A stretch of DNA of 64,000 nucleotides from an uncultured Collinsella sp. (GTDB taxonomy: Bacteria > Actinomycetota > Coriobacteriia > Coriobacteriales > Coriobacteriaceae): contig CALAMG010000038.1 in NCBI GenBank assembly GCA_937925715.1, positions 1 through 64,000 of the forward strand, read 5' to 3'. How positions within the stretch are numbered: the stretch's first letter is position 1; the number at the start of each line of letters is the position of its first letter. Of this stretch, positions 23,500 to 32,187 are shown one piece after another. Made by a program: the position numbers and the translations under genes. The notes below the pieces were generated by a model. The model was not told the DNA's origin and searched no databases. It saw nothing but the letters and a program-made list of their open reading frames with translations.

Positions 23500-26181
23500 T
23501 TACTCCTTCTCGACCGCGCGCATGATCGCCTTGTAGATCTCCATCAGCGGGATGATCAGGAAGGCCAGGCCCAGCGCGGCAAGAACGCCCTTGAGCTCAA
23601 GCGTCACAGGGCCGAAGAACATCTCGGCAAGCGTCGGCTGCACGGTCACGATCACCGTCAGCACCAGTGCCAGCGCGGCGGAAGCCCACAGCCACTTGTT
23701 CTGCTTCTTCATGGTGAACAGCGACGCACGACGGCTGCGCATATTGAAGCAGTGGAAAATCTCGACCATGTTGAGCGTGATGAACGCCATCATCACGCCT
23801 TCCTCGTCGGCATTGCCGGCGATCATATCGGCGATGTGGATGTAGCCCATGTCAAAGTACACGCCCACAAAGAAGCTCGCCAGCACCAGCACGGTGATGA
23901 TCAGGCCCTGGACCACGCAGTCCAGACCCATATGTCCGGCAAAGACGCCGTCCTTGGCGTTGCGCGGCTTGCGCTTCATGATGTCGCCCTCGGCATCCTC
24001 CATGCCCAGCGCGAGCGCGGGGAAGCAGTCGGTGACCAGGTTCACCCACAGCAGCTGCACCGGCTGAAAGATGGTAAAGCCGATGAGCGTGGCGATAAAC
24101 ACCGAGAACACCTCGGCAAGGTTGGCCGAAAGCAGGAACTGGATGACCTTGCGGATGTTGTCGTAGATGCGGCGCCCCTCTTCGCAGGCACCGATGATGG
24201 TGGCGAAGTTGTCGTCGGCAAGTACCATGTCGGCGACGTTCTTGGTGACGTCGGTACCGGTGATGCCCATGCCCACGCCGATGTCGGCGCGTTTGATGGA
24301 CGGGGCGTCGTTGACGCCGTCGCCCGTCATGGCCACGATCTGGTCGCGCGACTTCCAAGCCTCGACGATGCGGGTCTTATGCTCGGGCTGAACGCGGGCG
24401 TACACGCCGTAGTCCTCGATGTGCGCGTCGAGCTCCTCGTCGCTCATGCGATCGAGGTCGGCACCGGTGATGGCATGGCTGCGATCGGTGACGATGCCCA
24501 GCTGCTTGGCGATGGCCACGGCGGTGTCGATGTGGTCGCCCGTGATCATGACGGTGCGGATACCGGCGTCGTGCGCCTCGCGGATGGCGTCGGCGACCTC
24601 GGGGCGGACCGGGTCAATCATGCCGGACAGGCCGCAGAAGACCAGGTCGTGTTCGAGCGCAGCGGGGCTGCAGTCGGCCGGGACCTCGGTGTAGGTGCGG
24701 CTTGCCAGCGCCAGTACGCGCAGGGCCTCGTCGGCCATGGCCTTGTTGGCGGCCACGAGCTCGGCGCGACGCTCCTCGGTCAGGGGGACGACCTTATCGC
24801 CCTCGTAGATATGGGTGCACAGGCCGATCACCACGTCGGGCGCGCCCTTGGTGTACTGCTCGTACTCGCCGTCCAGGGTCTCGACGACCACGGACATCAT
24901 CTTGCGGCCAGAGTCGAACGGGGCCTCACCCACGCGCGGGTGCTCGGCAGCCAGGCCAGTGAGGCCCGCCTTGCCGGCATCGTTGACGAGCGCACACTCG
25001 GTCGGCTCACCCAAAGCCTCGCCCAGTTCCTCGTCCCACTGGGCGTCGGAGCACAGAGCCATGCCGGCCAGGAACTTCTCCTTAGGCGCAGCGAGCTCGT
25101 GCTTGACGACGGTCATCTTGTTCTGGGTGAGGGTACCGGTCTTGTCGGAGCAGATGGTCTGTGTGCAGCCAAGGGTCTCGACGGCGGAAAGCTTGCGGAT
25201 GATTGCCTGGCGCTTGGCCATCTTGGTCACGCCAAGCGACAGCACGATGGTCACGACGGCGACCAGGCCCTCGGGGATGGCAGCGACGGCGAGCGAGACG
25301 GCGACCATAAAGGTATCGAGCAGGGCGGTCGGGTCGGTAAGAACGTTGCCCACGCCGTGGCGGATGATATCGACGCCAAAGATAACGACGCAGATGACGA
25401 TAACCATGATGGTGAGGATGCGGCTGAGCTCGGCAAGCTTCACCTGCAGCGGCGTGAGCTCTTCCTTGGCCTCGGCCAGGGCGCCGGCGATCTTACCCAT
25501 CTCGGTGTTCATGCCGGTGCCGACCACGACGGCGCGGCCGCGGCCGTATACCACGGTGGAACCCATGTAGCACATGTTCTTGCGGTCGCCGAGCGGCACG
25601 TCGTCGGTGCCGGCGGCGAGCTCGATCACGTTGGCATGCTTCTCGACGGGCACGGACTCGCCGGTAAGGGCGGCCTCCTCGATCTTCATCGTGGCGCTCT
25701 CGAGCACGCGGCAGTCGGCCGGGACGGAGTCGCCCGCCTCGAGCATGATCACGTCACCGGGCACGAGCTCGGCGCTCGGCAGGTGCACGAGCTTGCCGTC
25801 GCGCAGCACCTTGGACTGCGCCGCGCTCATCTCCTGCAGGGCCTCGAGAGCCTCCTCGCTCTTGGCCTCCTGAACCACGCCCAGCACCGAGTTGACGATA
25901 ACGACGAACATGATGATGGCGACGTCGGCAAAGTCCGCCTCACCCTTGACCATGCCCGTGAGTGCACTGATGACGGCGGCAACGATCAGCATGATAACCA
26001 TGGGGTCGGCCATCTGCTCAAAGAAGCGCTTCCACAACGGCGTCTTCTCGGCTTCCTCGAGCTTGTTAGGGCCTGTCTTGGCGAGGCGCGACGACGCCTC
26101 GTCGTTGCTCAGGCCGAGGTTCTCATCGACACCTTGGTCGCTGAGTACCTCCGCCGCGGCGGACAGGTATTCCTTTTGCAT
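23500..26181 (-). CDS. calcium-translocating P-type ATPase
   Basis: This P2-type ATPase exports Ca2+ (possibly Mn2+) across the cytoplasmic membrane. The 893-residue protein has the full order: M1-M2 (about 58-100), TGES (173-176), M4 with IPEGL (302-306), the phosphorylated Asp346 in DKTGTLT, MTGDGVNDAP, the M6 motif NLVTDCFPALALG, and ten membrane helices. IPEGL and NLVTD are the Ca2+-site motifs seen in SERCA/PMCA-like pumps. A 5' leader hairpin covers its ribosome binding site (26192-26245). Confidence 0.92.
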   Translation of the reverse strand: MQKEYLSAAAEVLSDQGVDENLGLSNDEASSRLAKTGPNKLEEAEKTPLWKRFFEQMADPMVIMLIVAAVISALTGMVKGEADFADVAIIMFVVIVNSVLGVVQEAKSEEALEALQEMSAAQSKVLRDGKLVHLPSAELVPGDVIMLEAGDSVPADCRVLESATMKIEEAALTGESVPVEKHANVIELAAGTDDVPLGDRKNMCYMGSTVVYGRGRAVVVGTGMNTEMGKIAGALAEAKEELTPLQVKLAELSRILTIMVIVICVVIFGVDIIRHGVGNVLTDPTALLDTFMVAVSLAVAAIPEGLVAVVTIVLSLGVTKMAKRQAIIRKLSAVETLGCTQTICSDKTGTLTQNKMTVVKHELAAPKEKFLAGMALCSDAQWDEELGEALGEPTECALVNDAGKAGLTGLAAEHPRVGEAPFDSGRKMMSVVVETLDGEYEQYTKGAPDVVIGLCTHIYEGDKVVPLTEERRAELVAANKAMADEALRVLALASRTYTEVPADCSPAALEHDLVFCGLSGMIDPVRPEVADAIREAHDAGIRTVMITGDHIDTAVAIAKQLGIVTDRSHAITGADLDRMSDEELDAHIEDYGVYARVQPEHKTRIVEAWKSRDQIVAMTGDGVNDAPSIKRADIGVGMGITGTDVTKNVADMVLADDNFATIIGACEEGRRIYDNIRKVIQFLLSANLAEVFSVFIATLIGFTIFQPVQLLWVNLVTDCFPALALGMEDAEGDIMKRKPRNAKDGVFAGHMGLDCVVQGLIITVLVLASFFVGVYFDMGYIHIADMIAGNADEEGVMMAFITLNMVEIFHCFNMRSRRASLFTMKKQNKWLWASAALALVLTVIVTVQPTLAEMFFGPVTLELKGVLAALGLAFLIIPLMEIYKAIMRAVEKE

Positions 26182-26191
26182 ATAGAGTCCC

Positions 26192-26245
26192 CTCCTGGGA
26201 TTCGGGCCACTCAGCAGATTGATGCCCGATCATAATTCCCAGGAG
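26192..26245 (-). promoter_or_regulatory. RBS-sequestering 5' leader hairpin of the P-type ATPase
   Basis: CTCCTGGGA pairs perfectly with TCCCAGGAG, and an inner CGGGC pairs with GCCCG. The 3' arm on the transcript (TCCCAGGAG) runs into the ribosome binding site AGGAGGGG, 10 bases before the start codon. Opening the hairpin would be needed for translation, so ion- or protein-dependent control is plausible. The sequence does not match the yybP-ykoY Mn2+ riboswitch as I know it. Confidence 0.5.
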
Positions 26246-26623
26246 AAGGGCAAGGGCTCATCAAGGCTGCCGTGCTGAGCGGCAGTTGATAGTGGGGCTA
26301 TGGTACCCCAAAGCGGCGCGTCTAGCCAAAACATTCCAATTGGAAACACGGCTCGAGTGCAACGATGCAGACCGTGTGATGCTCAACATTGATAAAACGT
26401 TTTTTCTTCGGTGCATCATCAAACTGAAATATCGCCCAGATAGCAGCGGTCAGAACGGTTGGTAAAGATTTTTCATATACCGTTTTTACCGCAAAAAATG
26501 AACTTCTAATTCGGCATACGGTCGATTTTTTGAGGTATTCGGTCGGCATTTCGTTATAATCATCTCAGTTTTATTTCTTATGGTTTATCTATCAGCGCAA
26601 GACGATGTCAGATGGAGGTCTGA
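26246..26623. other. AT-rich intergenic region between the ATPase and pyk
   Basis: This divergent promoter region has no credible gene; a 75-codon minus frame (26322-26549) lacks an RBS and has AT-driven composition. The pyk promoter is at 26530-26560. Confidence 0.6.
26530..26560 (+). promoter_or_regulatory. pyk promoter
   Basis: A consensus -10 TATAAT (26555-26560) has TTGAGG 19 bp upstream. The start codon is 64 bases downstream of the -10. Confidence 0.6.
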
Positions 26624-28084
26624 ATGTACAAGCGCACCAAGATTGTATGCACCATGGGTCCCGCCTGCGATAGCGACGAGACCATCCGCGAGATGATCAA
26701 GGCGGGCATGAACGTCGCCCGTTTTAACTTCTCGCACGGATCCTACGACGAGCACCACGGTCGCATCGAGCGCGTCCGTCGTATTTCCAAGGAGCTCGGT
26801 CTGCCCGTCGGCATCCTGCTCGACACCAAGGGCCCCGAGGTCCGCACCGGCCTTCTGGTCGATGGCAAGAAGGTTGCCGTCAAGACCGGCGATAAGATCG
26901 TCGTCACCGCTCAGCCCACGTCCGAGGATTTCCACGGCACCTCTGAGCACATCTCCCTCGACTACCTGGCTCTGCCCTCCGAGGTCGAGAAGGGCTCCCT
27001 TATCCTGATCGATGACGGTCTGGTTGCCCTCGAGGTCGAGTCCGTCGACGGCCAGGACATGACCTGCGTCGTCAAGAATGACGGCCTGATCGGCGAGCGC
27101 AAGGGCGTCAACATGCCCAACGTCAACATCTCGCTGCCCGCCATCACCGAGCGCGATCGTCAGGACATCCTCTTTGGCCTGACCGAGAACATCGACTACA
27201 TCGCCGCTTCCTTCATCCGTGACGGCGAGTCCGTCCGCGGCATCCGCGAGCTTTGCCGCGAGAACGGTGGCGAGCACGTGACGATTTTCCCGAAGATCGA
27301 GTGCGCCCTGGGCGTCGAGAACTTCGACGAGATTCTCGAGGCTTCCGACGGCATCATGGTCGCCCGTGGCGACCTGGGCATCGAGATCAAGCCCGAGCTC
27401 GTTCCGCACATCCAGAAGGAGATCATCGCCAAGTGCAACGCGGCCTACAAGCCCGTTATCACCGCTACGCAGATGCTCGACTCCATGCAGCAGAACCCGC
27501 GCCCGACGCGCGCCGAGGTTGCCGACGTTGCTAACGCCATCTACGACGGTACCGACGCCGTTATGCTCTCTGGCGAGTCCGCTGCCGGTAAGTACCCGGT
27601 CGAGGCCGTCAAGATGCAGGCCAGCATTGCTCTCGAGACTGAGAAGTACCTCCCGGCTCACGCTCCGCTCGAGGTTCCGGCTGACGCTCACGGCACCCGC
27701 GTCGTCAACAACGTTGTGGGTATGTCCGCTGTGAACATGGCTACCACCGTTGGCGCCAAGTGCATCACCGTGCCGACGACCACCGGTCGTACCGCTCGCC
27801 TGATCTCGCACTTCCGTCCCAGCATGCCGATCTGCGCGTTCTCCCGCCACGAGTGGGCCGTCCAGCAGATGATTATGTACTGGGGCGTTATCCCGCACCA
27901 GGCCGAGATTACCCAGGGCACCGTCAACGGCACGATCGTCAAGGCGATCGAGACCGCTAAGGAGCTCGGCTACGTCGAGGCCGGCGATCTGACCGTCGCC
28001 ACCGCCGGCGACCCCCGCATGAGCGTCCAGCTCGAGGACAAGGTCTCCTCGACCAACGTCGCTTACGTCGCTCAGGTGCGCTAA
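26624..28084 (+). CDS. pyk: pyruvate kinase
   Basis: This enzyme transfers phosphate from phosphoenolpyruvate to ADP, the last step of glycolysis. The 486-residue protein begins RTKIVCTMGPACDSDETI and has NFSHG, the Mg/substrate region DTKGPEVRTG, the catalytic MVARGDLGIEI and the MLDSMQQNPRPTRAE motif. It ends with the C-terminal allosteric domain (STTGRTARLISHFRP-type). No extra PEP-utiliser domain is fused. The RBS is GATGGAGGTC. Codon use is strongly biased toward C-ending codons, as in highly expressed genes. A strong terminator follows. Confidence 0.97.
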   Translation: MYKRTKIVCTMGPACDSDETIREMIKAGMNVARFNFSHGSYDEHHGRIERVRRISKELGLPVGILLDTKGPEVRTGLLVDGKKVAVKTGDKIVVTAQPTSEDFHGTSEHISLDYLALPSEVEKGSLILIDDGLVALEVESVDGQDMTCVVKNDGLIGERKGVNMPNVNISLPAITERDRQDILFGLTENIDYIAASFIRDGESVRGIRELCRENGGEHVTIFPKIECALGVENFDEILEASDGIMVARGDLGIEIKPELVPHIQKEIIAKCNAAYKPVITATQMLDSMQQNPRPTRAEVADVANAIYDGTDAVMLSGESAAGKYPVEAVKMQASIALETEKYLPAHAPLEVPADAHGTRVVNNVVGMSAVNMATTVGAKCITVPTTTGRTARLISHFRPSMPICAFSRHEWAVQQMIMYWGVIPHQAEITQGTVNGTIVKAIETAKELGYVEAGDLTVATAGDPRMSVQLEDKVSSTNVAYVAQVR

Positions 28085-28112
28085 ATCGTACTTGCAAGCA
28101 CACTTGCATTGC

Positions 28113-28149
28113 AAAGGGCCCGGAAGGCATTGCCTTCCGGGCCCTTTTT
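28113..28149 (+). terminator. terminator of pyk
   Basis: AAGGGCCCGGAAGGCA pairs with TGCCTTCCGGGCCCTT and is followed by a T run. Confidence 0.95.
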
Positions 28150-28296
28150 CTGTGCGCCGATGTCTACTGTATGGCATGACACGCAACCAACTGCTTATGG
28201 CATGCTATGAGATGTGCAGCTCGTTTGCCGTGTTTACGCCATGCGACGGAAGCTGTTGATCAATTGGGGTGAGCTATTCACTGCCAAGCCGGCCGG

Positions 28297-29145
28297 CTAG
28301 CAGCTAGCGATCAGAGGGGCTGCGGGGACGTCCGAAGCGGCAACGCGAGCCGCAAAACCCGCCTCGGTCAGCTCGATGACCTCGGTAAACGTTTCGTCGA
28401 AGAATTCCTCGGTCAGCAGGCGGTATGGCGGATGGTCGGGCTCGCCGGGGTTTTCGCGCACGATCTCGTGCATAACGCCGATGGTCTTGAGCACATACTC
28501 CTTATGGATGGGATACTGCCCAAAACGCGTCGCCGCAGTATACAGGCGATCGGTCGCGCGCGGAATCGAAACAATGCCGAGCGTCTTGCCAAACCAGTCA
28601 AAGTCGCCTTGCTTTTTAATGCGGAACTCCTCGCACGGCTTGCCGCCGTGCGCCTCCAGGTACTGATTCACGCGCGTATTCCATACGGTATCGGCCACCA
28701 GATGCGACCAGACACCCAGCGTCAAATCGAGCAACGACTGCGCCACGTCCTCGGACGCAAGCGAGAACTCACGAGCGCCGGGACCGACAACCGGCTCGGC
28801 ATCCCTGTAGCGCTGGGGATAGTGCACGCGATTCAGTCGCTCGCGCTCCTCGATAATCGAGGTCGCCACGGCTGGCGCACCGGTGGGCGAACTTTTAAGC
28901 AACGGTGCCACATAGGTATCCCAGAACTCATGCTCACGAGGCTTAGGGATAGGCTCGGGCTTTGCAAAGTGCGTAATGCGGTACGGGATGGGATCGGCGA
29001 TGCCAGGGACCATATAGCCCACGAAGATATCCGGAACCACGCAGCCAAACAAAAAGGCATTGCGGTCGCGCACGCTATTGGCAAGCGCACCGGTGCGCTC
29101 CAGCAAACGCTCCGTCTGAGCGATATGAATGTTCCAGCTTGGCAT
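28297..29145 (-). CDS. zinc-dependent phospholipase C-like protein
   Basis: The 282-residue protein begins MPSWNIHIAQTERLL and has FLFGCVVPDIFVGY, RITHFA and WSHLVADTVWN. The pattern of Trp, His and Asp residues resembles the S1/P1-nuclease and zinc-dependent phospholipase C fold. There is no signal peptide, so it is probably cytoplasmic and not a toxin; many such proteins are of unknown function. I use the ATG at 29145 after GGGGGTGG. It has no obvious operon partners. The family call is by motif resemblance only. Confidence 0.6.
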   Translation of the reverse strand: MPSWNIHIAQTERLLERTGALANSVRDRNAFLFGCVVPDIFVGYMVPGIADPIPYRITHFAKPEPIPKPREHEFWDTYVAPLLKSSPTGAPAVATSIIEERERLNRVHYPQRYRDAEPVVGPGAREFSLASEDVAQSLLDLTLGVWSHLVADTVWNTRVNQYLEAHGGKPCEEFRIKKQGDFDWFGKTLGIVSIPRATDRLYTAATRFGQYPIHKEYVLKTIGVMHEIVRENPGEPDHPPYRLLTEEFFDETFTEVIELTEAGFAARVAASDVPAAPLIASC

Positions 29146-29225
29146 AGCCACCCCCATAAAAAACCTGGATAACTATACCATCACGGCAAAGCCGCGCGGA
29201 CGGCTACGCACGCTCTACGCAGCAA

Positions 29226-30020
29226 CTAGTCCGTAGCACCGCTTTCGGTTCCATACGACGACGAAGACGCCTCGACCACATGGTGATATCGATCGATATA
29301 GATTGCACGGGCACCCAGGCGTCGCACCAAATCCTGGTGATGCGTGCTCATCAAGACCGTCTTACCCGCCGCGACATAAGCCAGCAAGAAATTGACCACG
29401 ATGTCGCATGAATCCTCGTCGAGCCCATTGGTAGGCTCGTCGAGGACCAAGATATCCGGGTTCATCGACACCACCGCAGCCAGCGCAACACGCTTCTTTT
29501 GCCCGCCCGAGAGCTGATAGGGAGAGGCGTCGGCAAGGTCGGCAACCTGGAACAGCCCCATGGCATCGCGCACGCGGCGCTCGAGCTCGTCTGCCGGCAG
29601 ACCCATCTGCGCGGGACCAAAAGCAACTTCCTCGCCCACCGTGGCGCAGAACAGCTGGGCATCGGCGTTTTGGAATACGAAGCCCACGCGCTGGTGGAAC
29701 TTCTGAGCAGCAGCAGAATCCTTCAGATACGCCGCATCGACCACGTGCCCGTCAAACAGGTATGCCCCTGCGTCCGCGAGTTCAAGGCCGTTAATAAGAC
29801 GCATAATCGTCGTCTTGCCGCAGCCGTTGGGACCGAGCAGGGCAACGAGTTCACCACGATCGACCTGCAGCGACACGCCATCGACAACCGTATGCCCCGC
29901 ATAGGAGAACACCACGTCGCGCAGCTCGATGAGCGGAACGACCTCGGCGCCGCCCACACCGTTCGTGCCCGCCGCACTATTCATATCGATCGTCAAAACG
30001 TCGCCCTTCCCCATTTGCAT
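29226..30020 (-). CDS. cbiO: energy-coupling ABC transporter ATP-binding protein (CbiO-like)
   Basis: The 264-residue ATPase drives the adjacent metal importer. Walker A GPNGCGKTT, Q loop (FVFQNADAQLF), signature LSGGQKK, Walker B ILVLDEPTNGLD and the H-loop STHH are all present. The Q-loop form QNADAQLF is typical of ECF/Cbi transporters. The N-terminus before PLIELRDVVFSY is variable and the start may be a few codons downstream. It is the last gene of the cbiM-Q-O operon. Confidence 0.93.
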   Translation of the reverse strand: MQMGKGDVLTIDMNSAAGTNGVGGAEVVPLIELRDVVFSYAGHTVVDGVSLQVDRGELVALLGPNGCGKTTIMRLINGLELADAGAYLFDGHVVDAAYLKDSAAAQKFHQRVGFVFQNADAQLFCATVGEEVAFGPAQMGLPADELERRVRDAMGLFQVADLADASPYQLSGGQKKRVALAAVVSMNPDILVLDEPTNGLDEDSCDIVVNFLLAYVAAGKTVLMSTHHQDLVRRLGARAIYIDRYHHVVEASSSSYGTESGATD

Positions 30021-30042
30021 CCCCAGTCGGAACCAGCAGCGC

Positions 30043-30885
30043 CTACAGCACGGCGCACAACACTGTCAGCAGCGCCACGCCGGCCGCATAGGCCGCATCG
30101 CGCCAGCCAAACCTGGCGCGCGCGGGAGCCGGATACGCACCGGCAAAGCCGCGGCAAAGCATAGCCTCGTCCATCGCGCGGCTGCATTTCATCGCCTTGA
30201 TAAAGGTCATGCCCATGATACCCGCGATCGAATCGGTACGCGAAAATCCCTCGGGCGCACGGCCAACGCTGCGCAGCATGACCGATTCGCACAGATCGTG
30301 CGCCGTACGACCCAGCACCTCGATGTGCTTGAGCGCCATATCAAACGTAAAGATAACTTCGTCGGGTAGATGCAGCATCTTGAGCGCCGCCGACATGCGG
30401 CTCCACGTGAGGGTCCACGAAACGCCCAGCACCAGCGACACATTAATGAAGGTCTTGAGCGCAATCTTGAGCATGGCGCCCGTAGCGGAAGCGCCCAGCA
30501 GCAGGGCAGGCAGCGCCAAAACCACTGCGAGCCCCGCGGCGCCAAGCGCCGGCACAAAGGTCGCGCGCAGCCCGCGTACGGGACGCACGGCAACGAGCAC
30601 CAGCGCAATGGCCGCCATCAACATGAGGTACAGCGGGCTTTGTGTCAGGCACACGCACAGGACGCAAACGAATATCCCCACCAGGCGCACCGGAGCCGAA
30701 ACGCAAGAAAGGGCGCGGTCGACCATCGACCCGCCCTCGTGCGCGCCTCCACCCAGGCGAACCCGCTCAAGCAGGCTCGCCAGGTGCAGGACGTTCTTTT
30801 GCATCACGCGATGACGAGCGCCCGTGGGCTCGTAACGCTGCTCGACCGCAAGCCAGCTAGGCAGCTCGACCATCGCCATGAGCAC
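30043..30885 (-). CDS. cbiQ: energy-coupling transmembrane protein (CbiQ-like)
   Basis: This T component couples ATPase motion to the metal-binding subunit. The 280-residue protein has several membrane helices (about 66-155), the first Ala-rich coupling region near FTFDMALKHIEVL, and the ARG-type motif as CRGFAGAYP near the C-terminus. The start is likely GTG at 30885, overlapping cbiM by 29 bases after AAGGA. Confidence 0.88.
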   Translation of the reverse strand: MLMAMVELPSWLAVEQRYEPTGARHRVMQKNVLHLASLLERVRLGGGAHEGGSMVDRALSCVSAPVRLVGIFVCVLCVCLTQSPLYLMLMAAIALVLVAVRPVRGLRATFVPALGAAGLAVVLALPALLLGASATGAMLKIALKTFINVSLVLGVSWTLTWSRMSAALKMLHLPDEVIFTFDMALKHIEVLGRTAHDLCESVMLRSVGRAPEGFSRTDSIAGIMGMTFIKAMKCSRAMDEAMLCRGFAGAYPAPARARFGWRDAAYAAGVALLTVLCAVL

Positions 30886-31942
30886 CGCTTTCCTTGACCG
30901 TCAGCGAGATCAGACGGAATGCGATGGTAAGCACCGCCACGCCAATCACGCCGGACAGGATATACATGGCAGCCTGACCGGCAAAGCCGAGACCCTGCTC
31001 CTCGGAATAGGCCTGCAGGTAATCACCCGTAGGCAGCGCATCGGCAAAGGTCGGGGTGTCGAGACCGACTGAAGCCTGCAGGCTGTCGTCGCCAGCCTCC
31101 TGAACGGCGGTCGCGGCGCCCTCGGCGTCCCACTCACCCCAGGCGTCACCCGTGGCCAGCAGGCCCAGCGGCGTGGCCACGACAAGCACGGCAACCAAGA
31201 TGAGCGTGGGGACCAGCGAGGTCTTCTTGGCAGCAGCGCCCTCGGCAGCAAGCTGGCCATCGACGGCCTCGGGGCCGACGATAACGCTCGGCGCCGTCTT
31301 CTTGATAAAGCCGTAGATCGCGGCAGTCGCCACGCCCTCGACCACGCCGGCTACCAACATATGCGGGATCATCATGGCCGGAATGGCAATGGACAGCGGG
31401 AAGGGGCAGTACAGCGGAGCGCCCGAAGCATTCGTGAAAAGCAACGGCTGAATACCAAACTCGATTGCTGCGCACAGGGCCGCCAGGCACAGGCCGACCC
31501 AGCCGCTTACGATGGCCGAAACCGAGGTACCCCAGCTCTTGTCGTGCAAACGGCTGTTAAGCGCGCGGAACACGATGGCTGCGGCAAACGGCAACACGAA
31601 GGCCATGTTAAAGCAGTTAGCGCCAAAGGACAGGATGCCGCCGTCGCCAAACAGCAGCGCTTGCAGCGCCAGCGCGACCGAAACCGCGATAGCCGCGGCC
31701 TCGGGGCCCAGCAGCAGCGCGATGAGTGCGCCACCAACGGCGTGGCCTGTGGTGCCGCCAGGCAGCGGCACGTTGAACATCATGAGCAGGAAGGAGAACG
31801 CGGCGCAGATGCCCAGGAACGCCATGTGCTCGCGATCGAGCGTGGCGCGCACCTTTTTGATGCAATGAACCCAAACGGGCACCATCGCCACCGCCATAAC
31901 GGCATCGGTCTGCGGGGACAGGTAGTTATCTGGAATGTGCAT
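30857..31942 (-). CDS. cbiM: cobalt/nickel transporter S component, CbiM with fused C-terminal CbiN/PDGLE-like region
   Basis: The N-terminal MHIPDNYLSP motif supplies the metal ligands (N-terminal amine and His2) of CbiM/NikM proteins. Residues to about 225 hold seven membrane helices with GGTTGHAVGG and the second conserved His. After a linker come a membrane helix, TGDAWGEWDAEG, and another helix (MYILSGVIGVAVLTIAF). This matches the CbiN/NikN or PDGLE-type extra part, here fused to CbiM. So a three-gene operon replaces the usual four-gene one. Co2+ versus Ni2+ cannot be told from the sequence. No cobalamin genes are adjacent. Confidence 0.9.
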   Translation of the reverse strand: MHIPDNYLSPQTDAVMAVAMVPVWVHCIKKVRATLDREHMAFLGICAAFSFLLMMFNVPLPGGTTGHAVGGALIALLLGPEAAAIAVSVALALQALLFGDGGILSFGANCFNMAFVLPFAAAIVFRALNSRLHDKSWGTSVSAIVSGWVGLCLAALCAAIEFGIQPLLFTNASGAPLYCPFPLSIAIPAMMIPHMLVAGVVEGVATAAIYGFIKKTAPSVIVGPEAVDGQLAAEGAAAKKTSLVPTLILVAVLVVATPLGLLATGDAWGEWDAEGAATAVQEAGDDSLQASVGLDTPTFADALPTGDYLQAYSEEQGLGFAGQAAMYILSGVIGVAVLTIAFRLISLTVKESGAHGDGRAA

Positions 31943-31999
31943 ATACGCCTCCCGGTTATCGACGCACAGAATTGCAACGCCGCTTGAATCACCTTGTCA

Positions 32000-32066
32000 G
32001 TGTTACGCATTGTCAGATTCGTAACACGCCGCGGGCTATCATAGCAAAACGGCGCACTGCCGACAA
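32000..32066 (-). promoter_or_regulatory. promoter and putative operator of cbiMQO
   Basis: On the minus strand the -35 TTGTCG (32061-32066) is followed 17 bp later by the -10 TATGAT (32038-32043). Just after the expected start site lies a perfect inverted repeat, GTGTTACG (32000-32007) and CGTAACAC (32020-32027), separated by 12 bp. This is classic repressor geometry. The regulator could be a metal sensor, but none is encoded nearby. Confidence 0.6.
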
Positions 32067-32080
32067 AGCAGCACGCCGTT
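32046..32080 (-). terminator. terminator of pheST overlapping the cbiM promoter
   Basis: AACGGCGTGCTGC pairs with GGCAGTGCGCCGTT on the minus strand, followed by TTG. The stem contains the cbiM -35 box, so transcription leaving pheT and initiation at cbiM may interfere. Confidence 0.55.
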
Positions 32081-32187
32081 ATGTAATGCGCGTGTCATAT
32101 ATGAAGGCTCAACGGTGCCTTATACCGAAAACAGCAGTCACGTAAGACTCGGCGGCAGCCGACGCTGGCCTATATCCGGCGCAGGAC

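Noticed and set aside
23752..26235. An 827-codon plus-strand open frame over the P-type ATPase
   Set aside because: Antisense shadow of the ATPase gene with no RBS and His/Asp/Gly-rich composition.
26322..26549. A 75-codon minus-strand gene between the ATPase and pyk
   Set aside because: AT-rich spacer with no RBS; it overlaps the pyk promoter.
26585..28186. A 533-codon minus-strand frame over pyk
   Set aside because: Antisense to pyk; the pyk frame has a start, RBS and all motifs.
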